Shown: piece after piece, positions 12,037-12,529 of the stretch | How positions within the stretch are numbered: position 1 is the first letter of the stretch | How the letters are laid out: each line of letters begins with the position of its first letter | Source of the DNA: Lutispora sp. | Lineage (GTDB): Bacteria > Bacillota > Clostridia > Lutisporales > Lutisporaceae | Direction: 5' to 3' | NCBI GenBank assembly: GCA_030834765.1 | Contig: JAUQXG010000536.1 | Coordinates: forward strand, 1-12,529 | DNA: 12,529 bases | Translations under genes and position numbers: made by a program | Notes under the pieces: model-generated | Database searches by the model: none | The model's input: only the letters and a program-made list of their open reading frames with translations | What the model was told of the DNA's origin: nothing

Positions 12037-12529
12037 TTGATTAATAGTTTTATATGGCCTATAGTTGTTCTTGGTGGACTTGCTATATTTTTCGTTATAG
12101 TTTTGGCATATGCTTCTAAAAAGTTTGCTGTAGAAGTGGATGAAAGAGTAACTGAAGTGAGAGGTGCACTGCCAGGCGCAAACTGCGGAGGATGCGGATT
12201 TGCTGGTTGTGATGCGTTAGCCGATGCTATCGTAAAGGGAGAAGCTGCATTAAATGCATGTCCTGTTGGTGGAGCTCCACTTGCTCAAAAAATAGCTGAG
12301 ATTATGGGTCAAGTGGCTGAGGATAAAGAAAAAGAAGTGGCTAGAGTAATATGTGCAGGAGATTGTAATAGTGCAAAAGAAAAATATGAATACCATGGTA
12401 TAGAAGACTGTAAGGCAGCGGCAATGCTTGTGGGTGGAGGAGCTAAATCCTGTAGTCAAGGCTGTCTTGGTCTTGGCACATGCGTAAGGGTTTGTCCTTT
12501 TGATGCGATCCATGTTGTTAATGGAGTTG
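12037..12529 (+). CDS. rnfB: Rnf complex ferredoxin-like subunit RnfB (3' partial)
   Basis: The first 164 codons of rnfB are present and the frame is open to the window end. The start is TTG 12037 with AGAGGTGA 5 nt upstream. Residues 6-26 are the single N-terminal membrane anchor. Residues 50-75 hold the first cluster motif CX2CX4CX16C (C50, C53, C58, C75). Further cysteines follow at 106, 110, 125, 139, 143, 149 and 153, the last four fitting the next iron-sulfur site (CSQGCLGLGTCVRVCP). RnfB is the electron entry point that takes electrons from reduced ferredoxin. The remaining C-terminal ferredoxin repeats expected in the family lie beyond the window. Confidence 0.96.
   Translation, partial: MINSFIWPIVVLGGLAIFFVIVLAYASKKFAVEVDERVTEVRGALPGANCGGCGFAGCDALADAIVKGEAALNACPVGGAPLAQKIAEIMGQVAEDKEKEVARVICAGDCNSAKEKYEYHGIEDCKAAAMLVGGGAKSCSQGCLGLGTCVRVCPFDAIHVVNGV

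Noticed and set aside
12250..12513. 87-residue minus-strand open frame at the window end
   Set aside because: The plus strand here is unmistakably rnfB, with its Cys motifs in frame.

Overview
The window is AT-rich, densely packed DNA from a strictly anaerobic Bacillota, most likely a member of the Clostridia. The basis is low GC, strong AGGAGG/GAGGTGA Shine-Dalgarno sites, frequent TTG and GTG starts, a clostridial-order rnfCDGEAB cluster, and NuoE/NuoF-type subunits of an electron-bifurcating hydrogenase-like enzyme. I cannot name the genus. No mobile element, CRISPR array, tRNA or rRNA was seen.

Region 1 (1-3579, + strand) is a sensory or regulatory module. It holds an unrecognised helical protein (5' end possibly outside the window), a DRTGG-domain protein, a SpoIIAB/RsbT-type HATPase, a 436-residue [FeFe]-hydrogenase-like iron-sulfur protein with degraded active-site motifs, a second DRTGG-type protein and a PHP-domain metal hydrolase. 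From the first DRTGG gene onward the genes abut or overlap, so they are probably co-transcribed. The hydrogenase-like protein keeps the four cysteines that would hold the H-cluster cubane. It has lost the proton-relay Cys and the conserved Lys and Glu of the second motif, so a sensor or assembly role fits better than H2 turnover.

Region 2 (3580-6947, + strand) starts after a 136-bp gap with a candidate promoter. It encodes NuoE/HydC, a second HATPase, a small (2Fe-2S)-ferredoxin-like protein (HydD-like) and a 597-residue NuoF/HydB. This is the usual layout of a bifurcating hydrogenase operon, but hydA, the catalytic subunit normally expected after hydB, is absent. A strong hairpin terminator follows NuoF directly.

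Region 3 (6960-7496, - strand) is one convergent DUF3189-family gene. Its stop codon lies inside the shared bidirectional terminator.

Region 4 (7497-7790) is a divergent intergenic region of about 290 bp. It holds a near-consensus sigma-A promoter for rnf and a leader of about 210 nt with a perfect 24-bp palindrome and a possible 19-codon upstream ORF.

Region 5 (7791-12529, + strand) is rnfC-D-G-E-A-B, the ferredoxin:NAD+ oxidoreductase ion pump, with rnfB cut by the window end. Spacing is tight except for a 122-nt structured gap between rnfA and rnfB.

Together the window links soluble flavin-based electron bifurcation (Region 2) and membrane ferredoxin:NAD+ energy conservation (Region 5), both working on the ferredoxin and NADH pools, with a putative redox or H2 signalling module next to them (Region 1).
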